A stretch of 64,000 nucleotides of DNA from Sipunculus nudus (taxonomy: Eukaryota > Annelida > Sipuncula > Golfingiida > Sipunculidae). The stretch covers positions 49,383,579-49,447,578 of the forward strand of contig CM049309.1 of assembly GCA_026874595.1 (NCBI GenBank). Reading direction: 5' to 3'. The stretch's first letter is position 1, and every line of letters starts with the position of its first letter. A model generated the notes under the pieces. That model searched no databases and was not told the origin of the DNA. It worked only from the letters and a program-made list of their open reading frames with translations. Shown here in pieces: positions 1-13,600 of the stretch. A program made the translations under genes and the position numbers.

Positions 1-1400
1 CAAATATAATTATTCATTTTTTTTAGCTCAGCTGACTATAAGTCATCTGAGCTATAGTCATGGTCCATTGTCCGTCATCCGTCTGTCTGTGTGTCCGTCC
101 GTCCGTCTGTCCGTCTGGATGTCTGTCCGTAAGACTGGCACGTTTCGACACCGTTGGACCTACGAATCTTAATTTTGGCATAATGTTAGATGCACCCATA
201 ATCTCCTACCATGCCAAAACTTGGGTCAATAGGACTTTGTTCCTTTGAGATATTAAGGAAAAACCTCAATTTTTTATTAGAAATCTATTTTCACACTTCA
301 GGACTGCCTAATATCAAAACCACTCATCTGGTTTTCTTCATATTTACCATAAATATTCCTCTATATAGTTCCTATGTACATGCTAGATATTAAGTCAGTA
401 TTATATAATTTAAAAAAGTTATGGGCCCAAACATAATGGACTTTGTAAAAAAATCAGGAAGATATTTGGTCACTTAAGACCAAAAGTGTTAAAGGTAGGG
501 ACTTTTTTTCCAGTAATACAACTTTAATTAATCAAAATTTAATTGTATACCAAAAATTAGATCAAAATCTGTTAAATTTTTTTAAATATTGGCAAAAATA
601 TAAAGTTGGTACCTTAAATTTTGCCCAACTTTGGCCATGGCACGTTTTTTTCCTGTAAGTACTGTGGATTTAATTTTCACACCATGTATACATAAGGATT
701 TAATCTGTTAAAATCTGAAATTTGAAAATAAAAGCTGCAAAATTAGGCTAGTTATTGAATTTTTTTGGAGGCTCTTGTTGTATTCCCTTACATTGTCAAG
801 CAGTCCACTTTGATGACTGTAGGTCATTCAGTGCACATCTCTATGCTCCCCAGGCTGTTGACATAATTTTAGATGTCCCCAAAATCTCCTACCATACCGA
901 AAAATTTGGGTCATTAGGACTTTGTTCCTCTGAGATATTAAGGAAAAAAAACTCTGTTTTCCATAAAAAAAAGCCATTGTTACACTTCAAGGCTGCCTAA
1001 TATCAAAACCACTGATCTGTTTTTGATCGTATTTAGTATTCACATTCTTTTATACATTTGCTATGAACATACAAAAAATTAGGTCAGTATTGGGTATTGT
1101 TTTGAAGTTATGAGCCAAAACATAATGCAATTTTTTAAAAAATCAGGAAATATATTTACTCACCTAACATGAGAATTGCTGAACCTAGAGACTTTTTTTC
1201 AGGAATATAACTTTATTTAATCAAGATTCAATTGTTACCCAAAATTAGATCTGAATTTTGCAAATTTTTCAAGTTATTAGCATAAATAAAAAATCAATAC
1301 CTTAAATTTTGTCCAACTTTGGCACTGTTGATTTAATTTTCCCAGCTTATATGCATAAGAGATTAAATCTTTTAAAATCTGAACTTTCATAAGAAATTGA
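1..1400 (+). repeat. Dispersed repeat with 5' hairpin and two internal tandem units
   Basis: A 29-base hairpin at 25-53 (AGCTCAG.TGACT ... AGTCA.CTGAGCT) is followed by a TCCGTCCGTC-rich leader and a body. The body occurs twice, near 150-740 and 800-1400, sharing phrases such as ATCTCCTACCAT, TTAGGACTTTGTTCCT and GCCTAATATCAAAACCACT. The same hairpin recurs at 14,950, 15,648 and 16,684. This is a dispersed element with no recognisable protein. Confidence 0.7.
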
Positions 1401-1439
1401 TTGGAATGAATAGCTTTTATTCATGTTTTCATACACCAT

Positions 1440-3140
1440 GTCAAGTGTTGTTTACATCTAGCCCACCTAGTAGTACAGCTTTCACTTGCATTATGTAACC
1501 CACCCCAGGCAGCTTACCTTGGCCCAGCTTGGCCACTACTAGCAGGCTTCCCCTCTGCCCTGCATTCATCCCCCCAGCTGGTGCATAAACTAGATGAATG
1601 TTATAATTTTTCTGTATTTTATTTTATTCTTGGACATGCTACATTTTAGATTTTGTATTGAACCACCAGAGTTACAATGATTAAAGTGTACATTTAATTG
1701 TGTCCATAAAGGGTTGTATTGCTGTGAAAGTGTGGATGTTCATGAGATAAGTAATTCCTTACTTCAGAAGAGTAAAAACTTCACCAGGTGTGAAATTGGC
1801 TATTAATTCCAGTAATTAATGAAAACTGGGATAGTAATAAGCATAATGATATTGTTTGTCCCTCATTCAACCAACAGTGTGTATACTTTATTTGAAAAGA
1901 TGTTTTATTTTATCAAATTTACTTTTATTTTATTTTAATGAATAAAATTAAGCATGTCCTGAAAACTCCAATGTGCAAAACTTTTTAATAGTGATTCAAG
2001 GAATATTCTTGTAGATGCCATGTTGTGGCATTATTTTCTTTTAAAATCAGTTTAAACATTTATGATTTAAAAATAATAAAATATATGTGTATGCATAATA
2101 TGACCCAATGTTTTTTACTCTGTATATATGTTTGCAACTTTTGCAACAAATTTAATATTTTAACTTATATTTTCAGGTTTTTTAATTAAAAATTTATAAA
2201 CCTGTAAATAAAAAAATGATTCAGATAAAAACTTCTTAATGGAAAAAGTGGATCTGCTTAAAAAAATAGGATTATATATAAACTTAAATGCATTATTCTC
2301 TTGAAAGTGAAATAAAGGTATTAGTCCATTCTGTCCACTTGCCTGTCCATCTGTAAATTTTCGTATGCAACACAGTATCTCAAAACTTTTACTGTTTTTC
2401 TTCATGACAGTCTTGTCAGAGTATTAGTTTGCAATCATATATTTAGAACTTTACTATAACCAAGTAGGAGGGCCCCTTTCCTCTTAGCTTTTCATATTCT
2501 TATATAAATGAAAAACATTACAATAGAATATTTCTACATCCACCTTCGTGCTGCCCTCACTTTTCCCTTCTCCGAACCCCATCCCAAAGTTAGCCATAGT
2601 AAGCAAGAACAAGATGAATCAGATATATTCATACTTTAATATTTTGTATAACTATTCGTCCATAGGTACCTATGTACATGCCAGAAATTATGTCAATATT
2701 GTGTAATATGTAGACATAGTGGGCATCACAATAATGTACCTTGTCAAGACTAAAGAGATATTGTGTCATACAGTCACATATTCATAAATCACTTTCTTCA
2801 GCATAGTTAATCATAACATCATATCTGTCAAATTGAACGCTTGCAGACTACCATACACTTTAGATCCTTCAACAAATAGCCTTATCATCATTCTACTACT
2901 GCTTATTACTGCTGTCATTGCATTCATATTTGCTCAAATATATCACAGTTTTCAACCCCTCCTAAATAAATAAAAAATAAACCACTTTATTTGACTCTAT
3001 TAATCCATCAGTCAGGTAATTTCATTTATCATTTACTCACATATTACATTACATTCCTTTATAATAGCCCAACATGTACATGATATTCATAAGCTTTATC
3101 GACTCGATATAGTATCACAGTTGAGAAACATTTATAGTCC
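1440..3140. other. AT-rich stretch without recognised gene
   Basis: No exon with family similarity or convincing splice borders was seen. Short open frames here lack codon structure. The sequence could be an intron of IFT52 or the body of the flanking dispersed repeat. Confidence 0.5.
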
Positions 3141-3146
3141 AATCAC

Positions 3147-3182
3147 GATCAGCTGAGCGCCGTGACCCATGGGTCCCTTGTT
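3147..3182 (+). repeat. Repeat tail (CAGCTGAGCG..GACCC.TGGGTC.CTTGTT)
   Basis: This tail closely matches the one at about 17,852-17,884. Both probably mark the 3' end of the hairpin-led repeat family whose 5' ends lie at 25 and 14,950. Confidence 0.6.
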
Positions 3183-3201
3183 TTCAAATCTGTTTCCACT
3201 A

Positions 3202-4207
3202 GGGCTGTATCAGTATATCGATATATCAATAATTATTGATACGCTTCATTGATAGGGTTGCCAATATGGTTTTCTGTATTGTCATATCAATGAAACATAA
3301 TTACAAATATATATACAAGTACAACTATTTATAAAGCTTACGCTACTTCAGTTTCTTATGTTGGCTTTTTAAGACTTAAATAAGATCCATGTATTGTGGT
3401 ATGATTGACTAGATGATGATGTATAAGTACGCTTGTCAGTGCTTCCATGACAAGCCAACGCATGTAAGGGTCGATAGACATTGCAGTCCTCATTAGTGTT
3501 GAAATATTAATTGCATGCTTGTCCCCTTTTTCTGTTCTCAGTAGGGCAGGTATTTCATTTTAGAATCCATTATTTATCTCTGATTGTTTTAAATGTAAGC
3601 GAATTGAGTTCCATTTATAAACCTTGGGGAAAATGAAAAACTAGTTTTCAAGGGGAAATGTGTTTTAAGGGATTTACATTCCCAGAAACATAAGAAACTG
3701 TGTAATTACATGATGATGACATGTAAAATTTAACCTATAATCTTCCCAATAATATGCAAACATTCTGATGAAAGAATTTGGGCAATGACCAAAATGGAGA
3801 TTGAAATTTTAATACCTAATATTTTATACCCTATTAAGTGTATAAGGTTAATGAAAAAGGAGATTTTACATATCTAAATATTACACATTTTATGCCATTT
3901 ATGAAACGAAAGATTGCCTACCAAGCTAAAGTGTACACTGGAGCACTTAGATTTTTAGGTTACATGGGACCCTAATGTTTGAGTGAAACATAAGAATACA
4001 CCAGCTTGAAATGAACATAAATATCATATTTGATACATGTATATATGTACACAAAGATTATATATAAATATTTATACAGGTAATTTTTCTATGGTTACAA
4101 AAAAAACTTGAGCTTATTGGCAATACATATCAGGTATTGCTGAAAGTGTATTGCAGTACATATAATTTATTAATACCTGAATAGGCCGACCAATACCCAG
4201 TCCTGGT
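3202..4207. repeat. Candidate MITE-like element with AGGGCTGTATC / CCCAGTCCTG ends
   Basis: The left end reads TAGGGCTGTATCAGTATATCGATATATC and the right end (near 4,190) reads ACCAATACCCAGTCCTG, roughly inverted. This kind of palindromic ATATCGATA terminus is common in short non-autonomous DNA elements of animals. No transposase is visible. Confidence 0.4.
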
Positions 4208-4591
4208 TTTCACTATTTTTTTCTGTCTCCACTTTAGCATATATGTTTTACATAAGTATTATTTGGTCTCAGAAGTAATCATATTAACAATACAACATTT
4301 TATTTTTACATAGAAATACATTTTTGTAGCAATTATTGTTTGGCACATTTTTCTTGAAACTTCTAGTGATATGTGCCTTTTCCTTACACATATCTGCATC
4401 ACCCCAGTCAGTTTGGTAGTTTTATAGATCTTTAAGTAAAAAATTTAAACAAATGTAGGTTTTGGGCACTTTTGGTGCCTAAAACCTGCCTTAAACCTGT
4501 TTTAGGCGGGGCAGTTTTAACCAGGTTATAACCTATGGTTAAAACCTTCCTGCCTAAAACTTGCCAACCCTGCCTTACACACATTTTTCAG

Positions 4592-4679
4592 TAACAAAGA
4601 AGAAATTACAGAAGAGCGCTTGGCAGTAGCTCGGATATTCATCTTTGGAGGGCCAAGGGAAAAGTTTACTTCTCAAGAG
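4592..4679 (+). CDS. IFT52: IFT52 exon (first in window): NKEEIT...GPREKFTSQE
   Basis: The acceptor is a tttttcag tract ending at 4591 and the donor is gtatta at 4680. The first base completes a codon from an upstream exon. The 29 following codons match the start of the GIFT domain, including the family string GPREKFT. Confidence 0.93.
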
Positions 4680-7600
4680 GTATTAACACAGCTTAATTTT
4701 ATTTTAATTCTTATTCATGGTTTGCACAGTATATCCAGCTTTGCAGTAATATTTTAAAGACCTAGAAAATTCCTGCATAGTCATGGTAGAAATTTAACTA
4801 AATAAAGCACATAATTATTTAGTTGTCACTGTTATAGTCTTGGCTGATAATTGGCTGCCTGTAAAAAAATTAATCTAATTTTCTGTACCATCACAATCAT
4901 GTTTAATTTGTAATGGATGTACATTTTTTCATCTTTAATTCCAGTTTGAAGCAATAAAGAAATATATTGAAAATGGTGGGAGTGTTTTAGTGTTGATGGG
5001 AGAGGGTGGAGAGAGCAAATCAAACACAAATATCAACTTCTTATTGGAAGAATATGGTGTCATGGTCAATAATGGTAAGTAGGATACTAAATGTGACACT
5101 TTACGGGGGGTTTCAGGATTATTTCTAAGAATCTAATTTTATTCGTTTCTTTCTGTGAACAGCCTGAAGTTCCTGGTGAAATTTAGGGTTTGAGGGGGTG
5201 TTTAACAGTCCAGTGACTGTTTAGAAATTAATTTTTTTTTCTCTACTGGGTGTCTGACCTGTTGAAAAATGAAATTTAAAATGAGTTATTGAGTCAACAT
5301 TTAAAATTTTAGTTGGAGGTAGTTAAAAATATGATACAGGTAAAGCAATAAAACATTGAGATTTTGTTATGTACTCTAATTTTGGTCTACTTAAAAGTGG
5401 CCCACTAATACAGGGTGTCTAAAATAATATACCTTTTAAAAATTAAAAATATTTTTAAAATGTTAAAATATAAAAATGGATGAAATTTTCAGAAATATGT
5501 ATACTATCAGAAAGAACATTGCACAGGTTTAAAATGTTTACCTTACAGGGTCTAATATGAATTTGAAACAACTTTTGATTTGATTTTATATTAATTAGCA
5601 GGGATGCTACCTTATTACTTAGTTGGCCATACAGTGAGGGTTGACCTGTATTTCTTCTGAACTTAGTATTTTTCCTTTTACAGTAGAGATCCTAATTTTG
5701 TCTTGTCATGTCTGACATTTCTTTGTTGTAGTATATATATAACCTGTATGCATATACCTTTTATTTTCAGACAATGTTGTTAGAACACACTTTTACAAAT
5801 ATTTTCATCCAAAAGAAGTCCTCGTATCAAATGGTGTCCTGAACAGGTAAGTAATCTTTTATCACTTCTCATTTTGTCACTTATATATAGTGCCAATATT
5901 TCAATTAAGTCCAGGTGGTATCTGTCCATTCAGAGAGCTGTTCTTCAGTATATGAATTATAAATCTTTCAAGTAATTTGTTTTAAGAATAATCACTGTGG
6001 AATGAAGAATTAATACAACCTTAATATCTCAGCATTTTAAATTTAATCTGATCATTGAATTTGTGATCACACATGTATATTTAAGTGAGCAGATAAAATT
6101 GTACAATCAGATTTCGGAGCAGGATTAAATCCAAATTAAATAAAAAATTTTAAGCCTGAATTTAGACTTGTACATATTTGTTATATTACAGAGAGATCAG
6201 TCGAGCAGCTGGGAAGCATATACCTGGCCTCGGGGAGGAGGACCAAAACAATGCTCAGTGAGTGCTGTTGTTTGTTTGTTTACATCTGGCCACCCAATTG
6301 GTGAAACTCCTTTGACTGATTATATTATATGCGCATGCCATTAGTCATAATTTTGCATGCCTATTAGTAAATTGTTTCCTCATCTGAATTGTAAGTTTTT
6401 GTCATGCATGAAGGCAAAACTACTTGTCTTTATATCTATAAAAAATAATTTTCATGTAAATTTTATTTAATTTATATATACAGTAAAATCTTGTTGTGTC
6501 AAAGTCGAAGGGACTTACAACAAAGCTTTGCCTTATCAGAAATTTGATACAAGCAGGTTTATTTGAATATTTAAGCAAGCTCCACAAACAAGTTTTACTG
6601 CGAAAATTTATGTATATTTATAATGGACTTAATTTTTCTTACAGTGAATTGATTAATTGTCTTAATTGTAAATAACAAATATTTTGCATGAGCATGGGTA
6701 CTTAGTAAAGCTTGTTGCAGAGCTGAATTTAGAAGAGGTTTACAATTAGTCTCATTTATTATAAATAATGGTAGTTAATACTTCTGTTTCACAGGGCCCT
6801 GACATTTCTGTATCCATATGGGGCCACCCTCAGTGTCATGCGACCAGCAGTGTCTGTACTCTCTACAGGAAGTGTATCATTCCCCCTCAACAGACCCGTG
6901 TGTGCCCTCTACTCAGGGAAGGTAAGTGCAGTTATCTGCAAATAAATAAAATGTATATTAAATACTTAGGAACAAGGCTGTTTGAATGCTTTGAGTTTTT
7001 CAGCCACTTACAATATTAAACAACTTGAGTAGCATACTTCCGTGTTTGCTTAAGTGTTCATATGCCATTACATTTATACTAACAGTAAGTGTCTATATTA
7101 TTTTTATGATATAATATTTATGCAGGGGTAGTAATTATTCCTCTCTGTCTTTCTAAGACAGGCAAAAATTTTCATGGAAAGGCATTTTTCATTTTGTACC
7201 AATTTGTTGAAAAGGTAAAAGTCCCAATGTTTACCACATTATAAATATAGAGCCATAACAGAGCTGAGTATCAGTCTAAACCCCAGCCCCATTATTACTT
7301 TGTAAATTTGTTATCTGACAATTTTTTATGTTACTCAGGCTTGTATTGAATCACAATGTACATAACAAAAAGATTGCAGGGTGTTGCCTTGGGATGCTGC
7401 ATTAAACAACACAGGTTAACTGTTACGCGGAAATGTCAAAACGGAAGTAACTGATTTAAGGTTCAATATGATGATTGGATGCATCTATAGCAGTAAAGCT
7501 AATTTTCCAGTGGAAAGGCAAAACAAGATTTATGTCTTTCCGTTAAAAAGGTGAACATTTTAAAGTATTATGAACAATGTAAAGCATATATCATATTTAC

Positions 7601-10600
7601 AGAATCTTGACTGTACTAAATTTTGTGACAATTTCAGCAAAAAGGAAGAGGGAAGTTGGTAACCATGGGGTCTGTCCACATGTTTAGTGATCAGTACTTG
7701 GACAAGGAGGAAAATGGCAAAATTCTTGTGAGTTGCTTAGTTACCAATATCAATATTACTTGTACAGAAAAAAATAGCAGAATTTTCACGTGTTTGTGTG
7801 GGAAATTAACTCAGTCATTAGACAAAATTTGCTTTCTGCATATAATTGATTTTATTTCTTGATGTAACTTGCCAAAATATTTCTTTCTTTTACTTTTATG
7901 GAATATGTGGTAACTGTACCCATTGTAACTTGTAAACATTTTCATCATTGATACACTCAGAGTATTTCATATCCTGTTGCCATTTTGACCTGTGACCAGT
8001 GAATCTCATTTATATGTATGGATCATTCTTATTCATTGTTTAGATAAAATGAATAAAGGTAGTGCAGGTATTTATGACAGTTATTATTGTGTAATCTCTC
8101 GTGTGCCTTACTGTAAGGTAAGTGTTAAGTTTGCTGTAAAATGTCAGGATTAGTCACACAAAGTTGGCTGAAAGAAAAATTTTCAAAGGCCCAGGTATTT
8201 CTTAGAAAGTATTTTTGGTTGGCTAAAAAATACCAAGATCAAACTAAAAGACAGAGCAAGATTTAAAATTATAGTTTCAAAAGTGTTATAAAAATACCAG
8301 CTGTTTAAGAAAGACTTGGCATCTTAATTGAATGATATAATCAGAACAGATATATTTCTACATATCACATCTGTATATTAAGACAAAAAAAATGTGAAAG
8401 CTAGATAATATATATGCAGAATAGTGTTTATATCTTTTTTTTACATTTTATTTTATTTTTATAACCTGATTTAATCTGAGAATTTTATATTTTTTGTTTC
8501 TCTGTGTCTGCAGGATGTGATATTAAATTTCTTGACCACAGATGAAGTCAGACTTAACCAGATTGATGCTGATGACCCAGAGGTATATATATATATATAT
8601 ATGTATATTTATGTGTGTGTGTGTGTGTACAATCCACTTCCCATTCAAATATAAACATTAGAATTACTGCACAAAATAACAACTTTCTCTGAGTATATAA
8701 TAACACTACACTTATAAAGCAAACAAGAGCTACCATCGACAGATTTATAAAGCAAAATACTGTTAGCTGATGCCTAACTGATTTATTATACTACCAGTAT
8801 TCATAAGGGTTTATCTACTGCTTTAAATGCACTTGTTATAAAAGTGTCCATATAATATTGGAAGGTATGTTTTCTTTAGCAATGTTGTATCTCTGAAACA
8901 CCAGCACAAACAATAATATCTGCAAACTGTTAATCATATAATGACTGAACTTTTATATATATGTTAAGGTATATGTCTACCTTGTGTTGATAATTTTTAT
9001 TATTTTGATTAGGAATAATGATAATACTGGTTATATTAATGGTAATATTGGTTCTGTTAATGGTTATTTTGGTACTATTAATGGGTTTTATGTGTACATG
9101 CAAAATATTTATGGTAATATTGTTACCATAAATGGTAATTTAGTACTATTAATGGTAATATTGGTACTTACGTGTGGATACATCCAGGTATCAGACTACA
9201 ACCAGCAGCCAGACACAGCTTTCCTGGCTGAACAGCTGAAGTCGTGTTTACAAGAGACAGATGAGGTGCCACGTGATGTCACGACACTGTTTGAGAGTTC
9301 CCTGTTCTCACTTGATACAAGCGTCGTACCAAAAGCTATTAAGTGAGTGTGTTGAAAATATAAAACACAATAAGACCTTCTCTGTAAAAGGATATCAATT
9401 CCTGTTTGCAGCTGTTTTATTTTAAAATATTTTTATGTGTACTGCCAATATCATCTTAAAATATTAAACCAAAATATAATTTATCCTGTATTTGTGGAAA
9501 TTTGGACTTTTATACTTTGTGTTTAAATCTGCATGAGTAAGGAACACATGCACACACTTTTTTTTAATAAACTAGACGTGAAACATGACTTACAGTCTCA
9601 CAATGGTTTAATCTTTATGCCTCTCATGTTTTAGGGCATATGAACAATTAGATGTGAAATATGAACTGCAGTCTCACCAGTGGTTTAATCTCTGTTACTG
9701 TTATGTTCCTGGGAATATGAACAGTTATATGTGAAACATGAACTACAGACTCACCAGTTGTTTAATCTGTATGCCTGTTATGTTTCAGGGCATATGAACA
9801 GTTAGATGTGAATCATGAACCACAGTCTAACCTGTTGTTTAATCTGTATGCCTGTTATGTTTCAGGGCATATGAACAGTTAGATGTGAAACATGAACCAG
9901 TCTAACCAGTGGTTTAATCTGTATGCCTGTTATGTTTCAGGGCATATGAACAGTTAGATGTGAAACATGAACCACAGTCTGACCAGTGGTTTAATCTGTA
10001 TGCCTGTTATGTTTCAGGGCATATGAACAGTTAGACATGATGCTTGAACCACAGTCTAACCAGTTGTTTAATCTGTATGCCTGTTATGTTTCAGGGCATA
10101 TGAACAGTTAGATGTGAAGCATGAACCACAGTCTAACCAGTGGTTTAATCTGTATGCCTGTTATGTTCCAGGGCATATGAACAGTTAGATGTGAAACATG
10201 AACCAGTCTAACCAGTGGTTTAATCTGTATGCCTGTTATGTTTCAGGGCATATGAACAGTTAGATGTGAAACATGAACCAGTCTAACCAGTGGTTTAATC
10301 TGTATGCCTGTTATGTTTCAGGGCATATGAACAGTTAGATGTGAAACATGAACCACAGTCTAACCAGTGGTTTAATCTGTATGCCTGTTATGTTTCAGGG
10401 CATATGAACAGTTAGACATGAAGCATGAACCACAGTCTAACCAGTTGTTTAATCTGTATGCCTGTTATGTTTGAGGGCATATGAACAGTTAGATGTGAAG
10501 TATGAACCACAGTCTAACCAGTGGTTTAATCTGTTTGCCTGTTATGTTCCAGGGCATATGAACAGTTAGATGTGAAACATGAACCAGTCTAACCAGTTGT

Positions 10601-13600
10601 TTAATCTGTATGCCTGTTATGTTTCAGGGCATATGAACAGTTAGATGTGAAGCATGAACCACAGTCTAACCAGTTGTTTAATCTGTATGCCTGTTATGTT
10701 TCAGGGCATATGAACAGTTAGATGTGAAGCATGAATCACAGTCTAACCAGTGGTTTAATCTGTATGCCTGTTATGTTCCAGGGCATATGAACAGTTAGAT
10801 GTTAAACATGAACCTCTCAGTCTCACCAGTTGTTTAATCTGTATGCCTGTTATGTTTCAGGGCATATGAACAGTTAGATGTGAAGCATGAACCACAGACT
10901 AACCAGTTGTTTAATCTGTATGCCTGTTATGTTTCAGGGCATATGAACAGTTAGATGTGAAAGATGAACCAGTCTAACCAGTGGTTTAATCTGTATGCCT
11001 GTTATGTTTCAGGGCATATGAACAGTTAGTTGTGAAGCATGAACCACAGTCTAACCAGTTGTTTAATCTGTATGCCTGTTATGTTCCAGGGCATATGAAC
11101 AGTTAGTTGTGAAGCATGAACCACAGTCTAACCAGTTGTTTAATCTGTATGCCTGTTATGTTTCAGAGCATATGAACAGTTAGATGTGAAGCAAGAACCA
11201 CAGTCTAACCAGTTGTTTAATCTGTATGCCTGTTATGTTCCAGGGCATATGAACAGTTAGATGTGAAGCATGAACCACAGTCTAACCAGTTGTTTAATCT
11301 GTATGCCTGTTATGTTTCAGAGCATATGAACAGTTAGTTGTGAAGCTTGAACCACAGTCTAACCAGTTGTTTAATCTGTATGCCTGTTATGTTCCAGGGC
11401 ATATGAACAGTTAGTTGTGAAGCATGAACCACAGTCTAACCAGTGGTTTAATCTGTATGCCTGTTATGTTTCAGAGCATATGAACAGTTAGATGTGAAGC
11501 ATGAACCACAGTCTAACCAGTTGTTTAATCTGTATGCCTGTTATGTTTCAGGGCATATGAACAGTTAGATGTGAAGCATGAACCACAGTCTAACCAGTTG
11601 TTTAATCTGTATGCCTGTTATGTTTCAGAGCATATGAACAGTTAGTTGTGAAGCATGAACCACAGTCTAACCAGTTGTTTAATCTGTATGCCTGTTATGT
11701 TCCAGGGCATATGAACAGTTAGTTGTGAAGCATGAACCACAGTCTAACCAGTTGTTTAATCTGTATGCCTGTTATGTTTCAGAGCATATGAACAGTTAGA
11801 TGTGAAGCAAGAACCACAGTCTAACCAGTTGTTTAATCTGTATGCCTGTTATGTTCCAGGGCATATGAACAGTTAGATGTGAAGCAAGAACTTCAGTCTC
11901 ACCAGTTGTTTAATCTGTATGCCTGTTATGTTTCAGGGCATATGAACAGTTAGACATGAAGCATGAACCACAGTCTAACCAGTGGTTTAATCTGTATGCC
12001 TGTTATGTTTCAGGGCATATGAACTGTTAGACATGAAGCATGAACCACAGTCTAACCAGTTGTTAATCTGTATACCTGTTATGTTTCAGAGCATATGAAC
12101 AGTTAGTCATGAAGCATGAACTACAGTCTCACCAGTTGTTTAATCTGTATGCCTGTTATGTTCCAGGGCATATGAACAGTAAGATGTGAAGCATGAACCA
12201 CAGTCTAACCAGTTGTTTAATCTGTATGCCTGTTATGTTCCAGGGCATATGAACAGTTAGATTTGAAGCATGAACTACAGACTCACCTGTTGTTTAATCT
12301 GTAAGCCTGTTATGTTTCAGGGCATATGAACAGTTAGATGTGAAGCATGAACCACAGTCTAACCAGTTGTTTAATCTGTATGCCTGTTATGTTTCAGGGC
12401 ATATGAACAGTTAGATGTGAAACATGAACCACAGTCTAACCAGTGGTTTAATCTGTATGCCTGTTATGTTTCAGGGCATATGAACAGTAAGACATGAAGC
12501 ATGAACCACAGTCTAACCAGTTGTTTAATCTGTATGCCTGTTATGTTTCAGGGCATATGAACAGTTAGATGTGAAGCATGAACCACAGTCTAACCAGTGG
12601 TTTAATCTGTATGCCTGTTATGTTCCAGGGCATATGAACAGTTAGATGTTAAACATGAACCTCTCAGTCTCACCAGTTGTTTAATCTGTATGCCTGTTAT
12701 GTTTCAGGGCATATGAACAGTTAGATGTGAAGCATGAACCACAGTCTAACCAGTTGTTTAATCTGTATGCCTGTTATGTTTCAGGGCATATGAACAGTTA
12801 GATGTGAAACATGAACCTCTCAGTCTCATCACACCACAGTTTGAAACTCCTCTCCCCCCACTGCAGCCAGCTGTAAGTATAACATATCTTCCTTATAATG
12901 ATTTATACTGTATTCTTTAGTCTGTTTCATGTAACCTCAAGGAAAACAAATACAATCACAAAGTTCTTATGGTCAATTACAGTTATAAAACTTTTGTAAA
13001 TGGTAACAAAATACAAATTCAGATACTTAATGTCTGTTAGATGTTCATTTTGCAATGATTGTTATTTTGTACATGTAAATAGGTGATGAGGATTTAAAGG
13101 GATACACAGATGTAATGGTCACCAAATAATTATAAGGGTTTCAAGAGGTGCCCTATAGTGATCACCTGATTTGTCCATCCATCAGTGATGCTTTCTTTCT
13201 AATACTTTATCTCCAATAGGATGCATGTGATTTTTCTCAAATTTATAGAGATGATTGGTATATATTGGGTTCAAGCTCTATTGCATTACACACCAGTATG
13301 AGTTACAGTATGGCTGCCAGAACAAAATTCTTTATTTTTTTTCGTGGGCAATATCTCAAAGAGAATATGTTTGGGCTTTCCCAGATTCTTAGAGTTGATT
13401 AATATCTATGAGGGCTCTAGCCCTATTGAATGACCGACCCACCCTATATCCAGTATTTCCTTGAGAGCACAATCAGTGAATTTCTTTTGAAGGCAGCTTC
13501 TCAAAGAGACTGATCTTTCCCAAATTTGCAAAGATGAATATTGTCCATAAGGGCTCAAGCCTGATCGAGTTACAGACCTGCCTATTATCCAGTATGGCTG

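Noticed and set aside
6481-6545. CAGTAAAATCTTGTTGTGTCAAAGTCGAAGG as a Tigger end
   Set aside because: It resembles one, but no partner end or transposase is nearby, so it was not annotated.
8984-9346. A 120-codon open frame as a separate small gene
   Set aside because: Its last 51 codons are IFT52 exon 8; the beginning is a short tandem repeat that happens to be open.
9571-12872. Regular repeat array resembling a CRISPR at first sight
   Set aside because: There are no unique spacers; the unit is continuous, exon-derived and in an animal gene.
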